NCBI GenBank assembly: GCA_963626805.1
Contig: CAVFXS010000009.1
Location: forward strand, 28,332-92,331
Length of the DNA stretch: 64,000 nt
DNA from: CAG-632 sp963626805
GTDB taxonomy: Bacteria > Bacillota > Clostridia > Lachnospirales > Lachnospiraceae
Direction: 5' to 3'
Made by a program: the position numbers and the translations under genes
The notes under the pieces: model-generated
The model's database searches: none
The model's input: only the letters and a program-made list of their open reading frames with translations
What the model was told of the DNA's origin: nothing
Shown: in pieces, positions 34,258 through 44,256 of the stretch
Layout of the letters: every line of letters begins with the position of its first letter
Numbering within the stretch: the stretch's first letter is position 1

Positions 34258-35736
34258 ATGAGTAAAGTCAGAACCCGATTTGCACCAAGTCCGACCGGAC
34301 GGATGCATGTCGGAAATTTAAGAACCGCTTTGTATGCATATCTGATCGCAAAGCATGAGGGAGGAGATTTTATCCTCCGGATCGAGGATACCGATCAGGA
34401 ACGATTTGTAGAGGAAGCACTGGATATCATATACCGGACTCTGGAAAAGACAGGCTTAAAGCATGATGAAGGACCGGATAAGGACGGCGGAGTCGGCCCA
34501 TATGTTCAGAGTGAACGTCAGGCACAGGGTATCTATCTTAAATATGCGAAGCAGCTGATTGAAGAGGGAAAGGCATATTATTGCTTCTGTGATAAGGAGC
34601 GTCTGGAGTCTCTGAGACAGACAATCACAACCGAGAGTGGCGAGACGAAGGAAATCGTCGTTTACGATAAGCATTGTCTGCACCTGAGCAAAGAAGAGAT
34701 AGAGGCGAAGCTGGCAGCCGGTGTTCCGTATGTCATCAGACAGAACAGTCCGACAGAGGGAACCACAACCTTCCATGATGAGCTTTACGGAGATGTTACG
34801 GTTCCGAATAACGAGTTGGATGATATGATCCTGATCAAGTCAGATGGATTTCCAACCTATAATTTCGCAAATGTTGTAGATGATCATCTGATGGGAATTA
34901 CCCATGTTGTACGTGGAAACGAATACATTTCTTCCTCACCGAAATATACCCTGTTATATCAGGCATTTGGCTGGGAAGAGCCGAAATATATCCATTGCCC
35001 GTTGATTACGGACGAGAACCACCAGAAGCTGAGCAAGCGAAGCGGTCATTCTTCATTTGAAGATCTGATCGAGCAGGGATTTGTGGCAGAGGCAGTGGTT
35101 AATTATGTGGCATTGCTTGGATGGAGTCCGGACAGTAATCAGGAGATTTTTTCACTGGAGAATCTGGTGAGAGAGTTTGATTACCATAGAATCAATAAGT
35201 CCCCATCCGTATTTGATATTAATAAGTTAAAGTGGATGAACGGTGAGTATCTGAAAGCTATGGATACAGACCGGTTTAAGGAACTGGTGACACCGTATAT
35301 TCGTGAAGTGATCAAGAAGGATCTGGATCTGGACAAGATCTGTCCGCTGGTACAGACCCGTATGGAGATTCTGCCGGACGTAAAGGAACTGGTAGATTTC
35401 TTTGAGGAGCTTCCGGATTATGATGTACAGATGTACTGTCATAAGAAGATGAAGACGAACCTCCAGAATTCTCTTGAGATTCTGAAGGAAGAATATGAGA
35501 TTCTGAAGGATTTTGATGACTGGACACTGGATGCCCTTCATGACAGATTGATGGCATATATCGGTGAAAAGGGAATCAAGAACGGAACCGGCTTATGGCC
35601 AATCCGGACTGCAGTATCCGGAAAGCAGTCTACACCGGGTGGAGCCTTTGAGATTATGGAAATTATCGGAAAAGAAGAGTCGTTAAAGCGGATGGAGACA
35701 GGCATCCGGAAGCTGGAACAGGCAAATCAGGAGTAA
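34258..35736 (+). CDS. gltX: Glutamate--tRNA ligase
   Basis: About 492 residues. A class I synthetase with the HIGH-type motif PSPTGRMHVGN at the N-terminus and KMSKS-type KLSKRSG near residue 258. Charges tRNA-Glu and, in bacteria with GatCAB, may also charge tRNA-Gln. Which type this is cannot be decided here. AAGGAG at 34244-34249 selects ATG 34258 over GTG 34249. The next gene begins 1 nt after the stop. Confidence 0.96.
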   Translation: MSKVRTRFAPSPTGRMHVGNLRTALYAYLIAKHEGGDFILRIEDTDQERFVEEALDIIYRTLEKTGLKHDEGPDKDGGVGPYVQSERQAQGIYLKYAKQLIEEGKAYYCFCDKERLESLRQTITTESGETKEIVVYDKHCLHLSKEEIEAKLAAGVPYVIRQNSPTEGTTTFHDELYGDVTVPNNELDDMILIKSDGFPTYNFANVVDDHLMGITHVVRGNEYISSSPKYTLLYQAFGWEEPKYIHCPLITDENHQKLSKRSGHSSFEDLIEQGFVAEAVVNYVALLGWSPDSNQEIFSLENLVREFDYHRINKSPSVFDINKLKWMNGEYLKAMDTDRFKELVTPYIREVIKKDLDLDKICPLVQTRMEILPDVKELVDFFEELPDYDVQMYCHKKMKTNLQNSLEILKEEYEILKDFDDWTLDALHDRLMAYIGEKGIKNGTGLWPIRTAVSGKQSTPGGAFEIMEIIGKEESLKRMETGIRKLEQANQE

Positions 35737-35737
35737 T

Positions 35738-37738
35738 ATGAAATTCAATGACGCACAAGAACAGGCAATCCGGCATATTGACGGTCCGTGTCTGGTTCTT
35801 GCAGGACCGGGAAGCGGTAAGACCGCTGTCATAACAGACAGAACCCGGTATTTAATTGAAGAGGCCGGTATCCATCCTGCGAATATTCTGGTGGTGACCT
35901 TTACAAAGGCAGCTGCCATGGAGATGCGGGAACGGTTCCAATCAAAGATGCAGGGAGCAGATGTTCCCTGCACTTTTGGTACGTTTCATTCTGTTTTTTT
36001 CTGGATTCTGCGCCGGGCTTATGGGTATACCGGCAGTCAGATCGTAACGGAGGAGGAGAAACGAAAGATCCTGACCGAGCTGGTTCAGAAGCAGGAGTTA
36101 GAATACGAGGATGAAGAGGAAGTTATTCAGAATCTGACCGGCGAGATCACGCTGGTAAAAAGTGAGTATATGCCGATTGAACATTACTACAGTACGACCT
36201 GCGGTGAGAATGAATTCCGGCAGATCTATCAGGAATATCAGGAACGGATCCAACAGGCGGGAAAGCTGGATTTTGATGATATGCTGGTATATACCTATGA
36301 GCTTTTGAAGGAGCGGCCGGATATCTGCAGACAGTGGCAGGAGAAGTTTCAGTATATTCTGATTGATGAATTTCAGGATATTAACCGCATTCAGTATGAG
36401 ATCGTGCGGATGCTTTCCGGCGACAGAAAAAATCTGTTTGTGGTAGGGGATGATGACCAGTCTATTTACCGGTTCCGCGGAGCAAGACCAGAGATCATGC
36501 TGGGATTTACAAAGGATTATCCGGAGGCGGAGGTCATTCTTCTGAATGTCAATTATCGGTCCAGCCGTGAGATTGTAGAGGGAAGTCTCCGGATGATCGC
36601 AAATAATAAAAAACGATATGATAAAAAGATCGTTTCGGAACAGTCTTATGTGACCCCGATCTGTATTCATGAGTTAAAATCACCGGCCGAGGAGGCACAG
36701 GATATCCGGAAGCGGGTACAGCAGTATCATGAACAGGGGATTTCATACGGGGAAATGGCGGTGATATTCCGGACGAATATGGAACCACGCAGAACGGTAA
36801 ATGCATTCATGGAGTATAATCTGCCGTTTCGGATGCGGGATCATCTGCCGAACTGTTACGACCACTGGATTGCAAGACAGGTGCAGGCATATATCCGGAT
36901 CGGTGTCGGAAGCAGAGAACGTTCGGACTTTCTGCAGATCTGGAACCGGCCGAAACGATATCTGCGCAGAGAGTGGCTGGATACACCGCTGATAGATACA
37001 GAGCGTATTTTGAATCAGGTACAAGATAAGACATGGGCAGTGGAGGCAATCCAGAAGCTGAATTCGGATCTGGAACGTCTTCGGAAAATGACCCCGTTTG
37101 CGGCTATTAATTATATCCGAAAGGGAATCGGGTATGATCAATATCTGGAGGAGTATGCAAAGCTTCGGAAGATGAAGTCAGAGGAGCTGCTCGATATTCT
37201 GGATGAGATTCAGGCAATGGCAGAGCCGTATCGGGATTACGACAGCTGGTTTCAGCATATTGAGGAATACGGGAAGGAACTGGAGGAGCAACGGAATCGA
37301 CAGATGGATTCTGGCAGGAATCAGGATGCAGTAACTTTTTCAACCATGCACAGTGCGAAAGGGCTGGAATATCAGGTCGTGTTTGTTCTGCAAGCGAATG
37401 AGGGAATTGCTCCCTATAAGAAGGCTGTGAAGCCCGATGAAATAGAAGAAGAACGGCGGATGTTTTATGTGGCAGTTACCCGGGCAAAAACGTATCTGCA
37501 TATTTATGTATTGAAGGAGCGGTATAATAAACCACTCAGTCCGTCAAGATTTGTAAATGAGATCCGGCTTGACCGTACGAGGCTGGCGGTCGGAGAGACA
37601 GTCCGGCATCGCAGCTATGGAGAAGGAACGATTACATATCTTGATCAGAAGAGAATAGGAATCTATTTTCAGAAATCAGGTGAAACCAAGATGTTAAGCC
37701 TTGATTTTGTATTGGAACAGGGACTATTGTCTTGTTGA
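35738..37738 (+). CDS. UvrD/Rep-family ATP-dependent DNA helicase
   Basis: A 666-residue superfamily 1A helicase, somewhat shorter than PcrA/UvrD (~720). Motif I GPGSGKT, Walker B/motif II IDEFQD, motif III GDDDQSIYRFRGA, motif IV NYRSS, motif V STMHSAKGLEYQVV and motif VI VAVTRAKTYL are all present. It unwinds 3'-5' in repair or replication-fork clearing. The C-terminal ~50 residues (VRHRSYGEGTITYL) are a PcrA-like Tudor tail, as in RNA-polymerase-binding helicases. It is embedded in the gltX operon. Confidence 0.93.
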   Translation: MKFNDAQEQAIRHIDGPCLVLAGPGSGKTAVITDRTRYLIEEAGIHPANILVVTFTKAAAMEMRERFQSKMQGADVPCTFGTFHSVFFWILRRAYGYTGSQIVTEEEKRKILTELVQKQELEYEDEEEVIQNLTGEITLVKSEYMPIEHYYSTTCGENEFRQIYQEYQERIQQAGKLDFDDMLVYTYELLKERPDICRQWQEKFQYILIDEFQDINRIQYEIVRMLSGDRKNLFVVGDDDQSIYRFRGARPEIMLGFTKDYPEAEVILLNVNYRSSREIVEGSLRMIANNKKRYDKKIVSEQSYVTPICIHELKSPAEEAQDIRKRVQQYHEQGISYGEMAVIFRTNMEPRRTVNAFMEYNLPFRMRDHLPNCYDHWIARQVQAYIRIGVGSRERSDFLQIWNRPKRYLRREWLDTPLIDTERILNQVQDKTWAVEAIQKLNSDLERLRKMTPFAAINYIRKGIGYDQYLEEYAKLRKMKSEELLDILDEIQAMAEPYRDYDSWFQHIEEYGKELEEQRNRQMDSGRNQDAVTFSTMHSAKGLEYQVVFVLQANEGIAPYKKAVKPDEIEEERRMFYVAVTRAKTYLHIYVLKERYNKPLSPSRFVNEIRLDRTRLAVGETVRHRSYGEGTITYLDQKRIGIYFQKSGETKMLSLDFVLEQGLLSC

Positions 37739-37756
37739 TATGAGGAGGAACCAATC

Positions 37757-39196
37757 ATGTTATTTTCTAGCACTACATTTTTGTTTGTATTTCTGCCAAT
37801 TGTACTGGCAGTTTATTTTATAACTCCGAGAAAATTTAAGAATCTGATACTGCTTATTGCAAGTCTGATCTTTTATGCGTGGGGAGAACCGAAATATATT
37901 GTGGTCATGCTTATAACCATCCTTGTGAACTATGTTTTTGCAATTGTATGTGAGAACTGTCATAAGACGGGAAAAAGCCGTGGAGCTAAGGTAGCAGTGA
38001 CCGGAAGCATTGTGTTTAGTATCGGAATGCTTGCATTTTTTAAATATAGTAATTTCTTTTTAAATAATTACAATTATACGATCGGAACCATCAGTGGCAC
38101 GAAGCTTCCATTGCTGGAGATTGCCCTTCCGCTTGGTATTTCCTTTTATACCTTTCAGACATTATCCTATACGATTGATGTATACAGAAAAGAAGTAAAG
38201 GCACAACGGAATCCACTGCATCTGGCAACCTATGTCTGCCTGTTTCCGCAGCTGATCGCTGGCCCGATCGTGCGGTATCAGACGGTAGCAGAGGAGCTGG
38301 AGGACAGAAAGGAATCGGTTCCGGAATTTGCCGATGGTGTGCGGCGGTTTGTAATCGGTTTTGGTAAAAAGGTACTGCTTGCAAATACAGCCGGCAGCGT
38401 GTTTGATCTGATCGGTAATATGTCGGATGCCCAGGTGTCGGTCGGGCTGTACTGGCTATCTGCAATTGCATTTACATTTCAGATATTTTTTGATTTCAGC
38501 GGATATTCGGATATGGCGATCGGTCTTGGAAAAATGTTCGGGTTCCATTTCCTTGAGAACTTCAACTATCCATATATATCAAAAAGTATTACGGACTTCT
38601 GGCGGCGCTGGCATATATCGTTAAGTACCTGGTTCCGGGATTATATTTACATTCCGCTTGGTGGAAACCGGAAGGGCAGGGTAAGAACCTACTTAAATCT
38701 GCTGATCGTCTGGTTTCTGACCGGCTTCTGGCATGGGGCTGCATGGAATTTTATTCTTTGGGGACTGTATTTCTTCATCCTACTGATGATCGAGAAAGCG
38801 GGGTTCGGAAAGGTACTGGAGAAGCTGCCGGCAGCGGTGCAGCATTTATATGCATTGTTTTTCATTAATCTGAGCTGGGTGATCTTCTCATATGATGATC
38901 TGTCGAAGCTTGGTACTGTGATAAAAAGAATGTTTGGATTTGGCGGAATACCAGTCTGGAACTCTGACACCGGATATTACTGGCTGTCGTATCTGGTGGT
39001 ATTTCTGATCATGGGAATTGCAGCGACTCCGTATCCAAAGCAGCTGGTGAAGAAATGCGTGGGCAAGATACCGGAGAAGGCGCGAACCGTGGTGGTATCC
39101 GTGGCAGAGCTGTTGGGCATCCTGCTTGTGATGTTGATGGCAACCGGCAGTCTGGCAAGTGACGCATTTAACCCGTTTTTATATTTCAGATTCTAG
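37757..39196 (+). CDS. MBOAT family O-acyltransferase (AlgI/DltB-like)
   Basis: A 479-residue polytopic membrane protein. MBOAT signatures are RRWHISLSTWFRDYIYIPLGG and the catalytic His326 in FLTGFWHGAAWNF. Such proteins move acyl (usually acetyl) groups across the membrane for attachment to cell-surface glycans, working with an SGNH/AlgX-like partner. The next gene, 11 nt downstream, encodes that kind of partner (DHHW). RBS GAGGAGG. Confidence 0.95.
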   Translation: MLFSSTTFLFVFLPIVLAVYFITPRKFKNLILLIASLIFYAWGEPKYIVVMLITILVNYVFAIVCENCHKTGKSRGAKVAVTGSIVFSIGMLAFFKYSNFFLNNYNYTIGTISGTKLPLLEIALPLGISFYTFQTLSYTIDVYRKEVKAQRNPLHLATYVCLFPQLIAGPIVRYQTVAEELEDRKESVPEFADGVRRFVIGFGKKVLLANTAGSVFDLIGNMSDAQVSVGLYWLSAIAFTFQIFFDFSGYSDMAIGLGKMFGFHFLENFNYPYISKSITDFWRRWHISLSTWFRDYIYIPLGGNRKGRVRTYLNLLIVWFLTGFWHGAAWNFILWGLYFFILLMIEKAGFGKVLEKLPAAVQHLYALFFINLSWVIFSYDDLSKLGTVIKRMFGFGGIPVWNSDTGYYWLSYLVVFLIMGIAATPYPKQLVKKCVGKIPEKARTVVVSVAELLGILLVMLMATGSLASDAFNPFLYFRF

Positions 39197-39207
39197 GAGG
39201 AGAGCAT

Positions 39208-40314
39208 ATGAGAAATAAATTAGTCATAATTGTATTTTCGGGATTTCTTCTTGTGTTTGGACTGGGATATATTTTTTATCCGCAACGGGAATTCTCAGAA
39301 ATGGAGAATCATTATCTGAGCATACGGCCTGGTTTTACGTGGGAAAGTTATCTGAAAGGGGAGTTTACCACGGATTTTGACAGCTATACGGCAGATCAGA
39401 TTCTTGGTAAAGACTGGTTCGTGAAGTCGAATGTGGCACTGAACCGGGCAGTTGGAATCTCGGAAATCAACCAGGTATTTATCGGTAAAGATGGCTATCT
39501 GATTCAGGATTATCAGAAGCCGGGAGATCAGCTGCAGAAAAATCTGGAATATATCCGGGCATTTGCGGAAAAGAATTCGGATGTACCGATGACGATGCTG
39601 CTGGCACCGAACGCCAGTGAGATCTATCCGGAAAAGCTGCCGGTACTGGCAGAGACCTATTCGCAGGAAACGGTGATCGGTCAGGCAGAGGAGGTGCTTT
39701 CCGGAAGTGTGGAGGTTGTAGATCCGACGGAAATCTTAAAGCAGCATAAGGCGGAAGCTATATACTATAAGACCGACCATCACTGGACGACTCTGGGTGC
39801 CTATTATGCATATGAAGAATTATGTGATACCCTGTCTCTGGAACCGATTCTGTATGAGAACTACAATCAGAACGTGCTGGAGCCGTTTTATGGATCTCTG
39901 TATTCCAAAGCACCGGTGTTTAATCAGGAGGCAGATCAGGTGAATCTGCTCATCAATCCGTCAGGCACCTATACCGTGGAGTATGAAGAGGAAACTCGCA
40001 ACTCCGATACGATATATGATATGTCCTATGCAGATAGGAAGGATAAATATGCAGTGTTTTTCGGAGGAAATGATCCGCTTGTGCATATAAAGAGCAACGG
40101 AAACTGTGCAGAAAGGGTTCTGGTGCTTAAGGATTCCTATGCAAACAGCCTGATGCCTCTTCTGGCAGACCAGTATCAGGAGATCGATATGCTGGATTTG
40201 CGTTATTACCATGAAGATGTGAGCAAATATATTCGGGAACATGGAATAGAACGGGTGATTTTTATTCATAACGTAGATTTTATATCGACAGATAATAATT
40301 TTTTATGGTTATAG
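39208..40314 (+). CDS. DHHW family protein, AlgX/AlgJ-like acetyltransferase partner
   Basis: A 368-residue protein anchored by an N-terminal membrane helix (LVIIVFSGFLLVFGLGYIF), the rest outside. The eponymous motif is D190-H191-H192-W193 (TDHHWT), with a Ser-bearing block LKDSYANSLMPLL later, matching SGNH-like AlgJ/AlgX catalytic arrangement. Together with the MBOAT gene it should O-acetylate an extracellular polysaccharide or wall polymer. Which glycan is unknown. Confidence 0.9.
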   Translation: MRNKLVIIVFSGFLLVFGLGYIFYPQREFSEMENHYLSIRPGFTWESYLKGEFTTDFDSYTADQILGKDWFVKSNVALNRAVGISEINQVFIGKDGYLIQDYQKPGDQLQKNLEYIRAFAEKNSDVPMTMLLAPNASEIYPEKLPVLAETYSQETVIGQAEEVLSGSVEVVDPTEILKQHKAEAIYYKTDHHWTTLGAYYAYEELCDTLSLEPILYENYNQNVLEPFYGSLYSKAPVFNQEADQVNLLINPSGTYTVEYEEETRNSDTIYDMSYADRKDKYAVFFGGNDPLVHIKSNGNCAERVLVLKDSYANSLMPLLADQYQEIDMLDLRYYHEDVSKYIREHGIERVIFIHNVDFISTDNNFLWL

Positions 40315-40345
40315 GCTTGAAAAATAGTAGTATTATATGTCATAA

Positions 40346-40384
40346 TTTACATGGACTTTACGAAAAGGTTAATTTGTATTTACA
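40346..40384 (+). promoter_or_regulatory. Pho-box-like 11-bp direct repeats
   Basis: TTTACA (40346), TTTACG (40357), GTTAAT (40368, imperfect) and TTTACA (40379) repeat every 11 bp, as in PhoP boxes of Firmicutes. A candidate -10 TACCAT follows at 40394-40399, so the repeats would cover roughly -60 to -22. The PhoP-type regulator is encoded downstream in the same operon. Confidence 0.6.
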
Positions 40385-40443
40385 GATGGAGAATACCATG
40401 GGATCCGTAAGTCCGAAAATCATATTAGAGGAGTCATATTAGA

Positions 40444-42213
40444 ATGAGCATTTTTAATGTATTATCAATGATTGGTGGACTTGCGTTGTTCCTGTTTGGA
40501 ATGCATGTAATGGGAGAGAGTCTGACCAAGGCATCCGGCGGCAGGTTGGAGAAGATTCTAGAAAAGTTGACCTCAAATAAATTGCTGGCAGTTTTTCTGG
40601 GCGTTGGTGTGACTGCAATTATTCAGTCCTCATCAGCAACAACGGTTATGGTAGTTGGTTTTGTTAACTCTGGCATTATGAAGCTGTCACAGGCAGTTGG
40701 CATTATTATGGGTGCCAATATAGGAACTACGGTCACAGCATGGCTGCTGAGCCTGGTTGGCTTAGAGGGTGACAGTCTGCTTGTTCAGTTGTTTAAACCG
40801 ACCTCATTTACACCAATTCTGGCATTGATCGGAGTTGTTTTACTGATGTTTTCCAAGAAGGAAAAGAATCATGATATCGGTAGCATCTTTCTTGGATTTG
40901 CAGTTCTGATGTTTGGTATGTCAACGATGAGTGATGCAGTGGAACCGCTGGCGGATGTTCCGGAGTTTACAGCAATTCTGACCACGTTTACGAACCCAGT
41001 TCTTGGTGTACTGGCGGGTACAATATTGACTGCAATTATTCAGAGCTCTTCTGCATCGGTAGGTATCCTTCAGGCATTGAGTGTGACAGGTGTGATTGAT
41101 TATCGTATGGCATTGCCGATTATTATGGGACAGAATATCGGAACCTGTATTACAGCGATGATATCATCCATTGGTACTACAAAGAATGCAAGAAGAGCGG
41201 CATTGATCCATCTGTATTTCAACATTATAGGAAGTACTGTATTTTTGGTATTGTTTTATACAGCAAATGCATTTATGAAATTTGCATTTCTGGATACACC
41301 GGCAACGGCACTTGGCATTGCAATCATTCATAGTATCTATAATATATTTGCAACCTGTATCTTGTTCCCATTCTCAGATGGACTTGTAAAGTTAAGCTGC
41401 CTGACGATTCGAGATAGTGCAGAGGAAGCAAAGCTGAATGACGCAGAGTCCGAGTTTCAGGCACTGGATGCCAGATTCCTGGACACACCGCCGATTGCAA
41501 CAGCACAGTGTAAGAATGTAGCGGTTAAGATGGCGGAAATCTGCAAAAAGGATCTGTTTCAGGCAATGGAGCTTCTGAAAAAGTATGATGAAGACAAGCT
41601 GCAGGAGGTATGTAAGATGGAGAGCCTGGTTGATCGGTATGAGGATGAGCTTGGAAATTATCTGGTGAAATTAAGCAGCCGGAGCCTGACAGAGAAGGAC
41701 AGCTTGACGATCTCCATGCTGTTACACTGTATTGGTGATTTTGAGCGGATTTCCGATCATGCGGTTAATATTGCACAGTCCGCAAAAGAGATGTATGAAA
41801 AGGATCTGAAATTCTCCAAGAAGGCTGAAGAAGAGATCCGGATCTTTTCAGCTCTGATTCAGGAGATCGTAACGACATCCGTACAGGTATTTGAGACAGA
41901 GGATGTGAAGCTTGCTAAAGAGGTTGAACCGATGGAAGAAGTAGTGGACGGTCTGAATGATGAGATCAAGAAGCGGCATATACGTCGGTTGCGCAAAGGA
42001 AAGTGTACGATCGAGCTTGGATTTTCACTGTCTGATATTACTACGAATTATGAGCGGATTGCAGACCATTGCTCCAATATTGCAATCAGTCTGATCCAGA
42101 TTCCGGATGATGCCTATGCATCCCACGAATATGTGGAAAATCTGGAAAAGGGTGAAGATTCTCAGTATCATGAGGCATTGGTTAAATATACAGAGAAATA
42201 TATGTTGCCATAA
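40444..42213 (+). CDS. Na/phosphate cotransporter with PhoU-like C-terminal domain
   Basis: A 589-residue protein of the Na/Pi-cotransporter II (NptA/YjbB-like) family. The membrane half has inverted repeats each with a QSSSA motif (IIQSSSATTVMV; IIQSSSASVGIL). The C-terminal ~220 residues are a PhoU-like helical domain (MAEICKKDLFQAM; ISDHAVNIAQ; ERIADHCSNIA). It mediates phosphate transport and perhaps senses flux. It precedes phoP-phoR by 24 nt and has a Pho-box-like element upstream. Confidence 0.94.
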   Translation: MSIFNVLSMIGGLALFLFGMHVMGESLTKASGGRLEKILEKLTSNKLLAVFLGVGVTAIIQSSSATTVMVVGFVNSGIMKLSQAVGIIMGANIGTTVTAWLLSLVGLEGDSLLVQLFKPTSFTPILALIGVVLLMFSKKEKNHDIGSIFLGFAVLMFGMSTMSDAVEPLADVPEFTAILTTFTNPVLGVLAGTILTAIIQSSSASVGILQALSVTGVIDYRMALPIIMGQNIGTCITAMISSIGTTKNARRAALIHLYFNIIGSTVFLVLFYTANAFMKFAFLDTPATALGIAIIHSIYNIFATCILFPFSDGLVKLSCLTIRDSAEEAKLNDAESEFQALDARFLDTPPIATAQCKNVAVKMAEICKKDLFQAMELLKKYDEDKLQEVCKMESLVDRYEDELGNYLVKLSSRSLTEKDSLTISMLLHCIGDFERISDHAVNIAQSAKEMYEKDLKFSKKAEEEIRIFSALIQEIVTTSVQVFETEDVKLAKEVEPMEEVVDGLNDEIKKRHIRRLRKGKCTIELGFSLSDITTNYERIADHCSNIAISLIQIPDDAYASHEYVENLEKGEDSQYHEALVKYTEKYMLP

Positions 42214-42237
42214 GGCATCAGGTGCGGAGGCATTAAA

Positions 42238-42909
42238 ATGGCTTTGATTTATGTTGTGGAAGATGATCAGAATATTCGGGAAATAGAGCGTTTCGCATTG
42301 CAGAACAGTGGATATCACGTAGAAGAGTTTGGCAGTGCCAAGGAGTTTTATAAGCGGATTTCCGATAAGCTTCCGCAACTGATCCTGTTGGATATTATGC
42401 TTCCGGATGAGGATGGTCTGGCCATTATTAAGAAGATCCGCAATGTACCGGAAACAAAGCGGGTACCGGTGATCATGGTGACGGCAAAGACCACAGAGCT
42501 TGATAAGGTAAAGGGTCTGGATCTGGGAGCCGATGATTACATAACAAAACCGTTTGGTGTTATGGAACTGATCTCAAGAGTAAAAGCAGTTCTGCGAAGA
42601 AGCAGCGATGCAGAGGAAGCACAGCAGCTGATACTGGGAGAGGTTTCTATTGATTGCAAAAAGCATATGGTTACAGTCGGCGATGAGGTCTGTGAGCTGA
42701 CCTTTAAGGAGTATGAGCTGTTAAAGCTTCTGATGATGAATGCGGGAATCGTTATGACCCGCGATGTGATCATGGAAAGAGTCTGGGGAATTGATTTTGA
42801 GGGAGAATCCAGAACACTGGATATGCACATCAAGACCCTGCGGCAGAAATTAAAGGATGCCGGAGCCAGAATCAAGACGATTCGTAATGTCGGTTATATT
42901 ATGGAGTAG
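42238..42909 (+). CDS. phoP: PhoP/PhoB-type response regulator
   Basis: A 223-residue OmpR-family regulator. The receiver has the acidic pair in VVEDDQN, phosphoacceptor D52 (LLDIMLPDEDG), Thr in VMVTAKT and Lys in ITKPF. The C-terminal winged helix has the usual ELTFKEYELLKLLMMN and VWG elements. Adjacent genes encode a Na/Pi transporter and a PhoR-like kinase, so a phosphate-limitation role is inferred. RBS GGAGG. Confidence 0.9.
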   Translation: MALIYVVEDDQNIREIERFALQNSGYHVEEFGSAKEFYKRISDKLPQLILLDIMLPDEDGLAIIKKIRNVPETKRVPVIMVTAKTTELDKVKGLDLGADDYITKPFGVMELISRVKAVLRRSSDAEEAQQLILGEVSIDCKKHMVTVGDEVCELTFKEYELLKLLMMNAGIVMTRDVIMERVWGIDFEGESRTLDMHIKTLRQKLKDAGARIKTIRNVGYIME

Positions 42910-42915
42910 AACCAT

Positions 42916-44253
42916 ATGAAACGGAAGATTAATGCACAATATATTTTGCTGACAATCAGTGCCATTTTACTGACATTGCTTGCAACCACATTTGTATATT
43001 ACAGAGTTGTACGGACGGAGATTATGGAAAGTCTGAAAAGCTATGCTCATATTTTACAGGGTATAATCGAACAGAAAGACTATGAATCCAGTGAAGTGGC
43101 GAATGCAAAGAAGGATGGAATCCGTATTACTCTGATCGGAGAGGACGGCACTGTATTATATGACAGCCAGGTGGATGCCGGAACACTGGATAATCATGAT
43201 GGACGTCCGGAGGTACAGGAGGCTCTTCAGCAGGGCGAGGGTCAGTGTATTCGACGTTCCGATACATTGAACCAGAGCATTTTTTACTATGCGATCCGGA
43301 TGCAGAACGGAGAAGTTCTGCGGGCATCCAAGGCATCAAGAAGCGTCTGGAATCTATTACAGGAGACGGTGGTTCCGATTTCAATCCTGGTGGCAGTACT
43401 GATCGGAATCAGTATCTTATTATCGAATTTATTAACACACAGCATTGTAAAACCAATCGAAGAGCTGGCACAGCATCTGGATGCACCGGGGACATCCGCA
43501 TATAGGGAATTAACACCGTTTGTGACAACAATACAGAAGCAGCATGAGGATATTATCAAGGCAGCGAGAATGCGTCAGGATTTTACGGCAAATGTGTCCC
43601 ATGAGCTGAAGACCCCGTTGACTTCCATTTCCGGTTACTCAGAGCTGATTGAAAACGGAATGGCGACTGAGGAAGATGCAAAGCGTTTTGCGGCAGAAAT
43701 CCATAAGAATGCCAGACGGCTTCTGACACTGATCAATGATATTCTGCGCCTGTCGGAGTTGGATGTATCGGAAGAAAATCACACATCCGTATCATATGAA
43801 CGGGTGAATCTGGAGGCGGTTGCAAGGAACTGCATCAATATGCTGGAGCTGAATGCAGAAAAGCATGAGGTATCTGTCGAACTGAACAGTGAGCCTTGTT
43901 ATATACAGGCTAATAAGCAGATGATGGAAGAACTGATCTATAATCTGTGTGACAATGCGATCCGTTATAATAATCGTGGCGGAAAGGTAGTTGTTCAGGT
44001 GCATCCGGGAAAGGAAAGCGGTCAGACAGAGCTGATCGTAAAGGATAACGGAATCGGAATTCCGAAAGAACATCAGGGTCGTATTTTTGAACGGTTTTAC
44101 CGGGTAGATAAGAGTCGATCCAAGTCGACCGGAGGAACCGGCCTTGGGCTGGCCATCGTAAAGCATATCGTCAGCCAGCACCAGGCAGAAATGTTTCTGG
44201 AAAGTGAAAGTGGCGTAGGTACCACGATCCGTATCCTATTTAAGGAACATTAA
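42916..44253 (+). CDS. phoR: PhoR-type sensor histidine kinase
   Basis: A 445-residue membrane kinase. TM1 at ~9-30, an extracytoplasmic ~115-residue sensor domain, TM2 at ~152-172, a short HAMP-like linker, the dimerisation/phosphoacceptor helix with H229 (NVSHELKTPLTSI) and the ATPase with N (NLCDNAIRYN), DNGIGIP, F (IFERFYR) and GTGLGLAIV boxes. It pairs with the response regulator 6 nt upstream. Confidence 0.92.
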   Translation: MKRKINAQYILLTISAILLTLLATTFVYYRVVRTEIMESLKSYAHILQGIIEQKDYESSEVANAKKDGIRITLIGEDGTVLYDSQVDAGTLDNHDGRPEVQEALQQGEGQCIRRSDTLNQSIFYYAIRMQNGEVLRASKASRSVWNLLQETVVPISILVAVLIGISILLSNLLTHSIVKPIEELAQHLDAPGTSAYRELTPFVTTIQKQHEDIIKAARMRQDFTANVSHELKTPLTSISGYSELIENGMATEEDAKRFAAEIHKNARRLLTLINDILRLSELDVSEENHTSVSYERVNLEAVARNCINMLELNAEKHEVSVELNSEPCYIQANKQMMEELIYNLCDNAIRYNNRGGKVVVQVHPGKESGQTELIVKDNGIGIPKEHQGRIFERFYRVDKSRSKSTGGTGLGLAIVKHIVSQHQAEMFLESESGVGTTIRILFKEH

Positions 44254-44256
44254 GAT

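Noticed and set aside
40444..42213. Separate phoU gene downstream of the phosphate transporter
   Set aside because: The PhoU-like part is in the same open frame as the transporter with no stop or new start.
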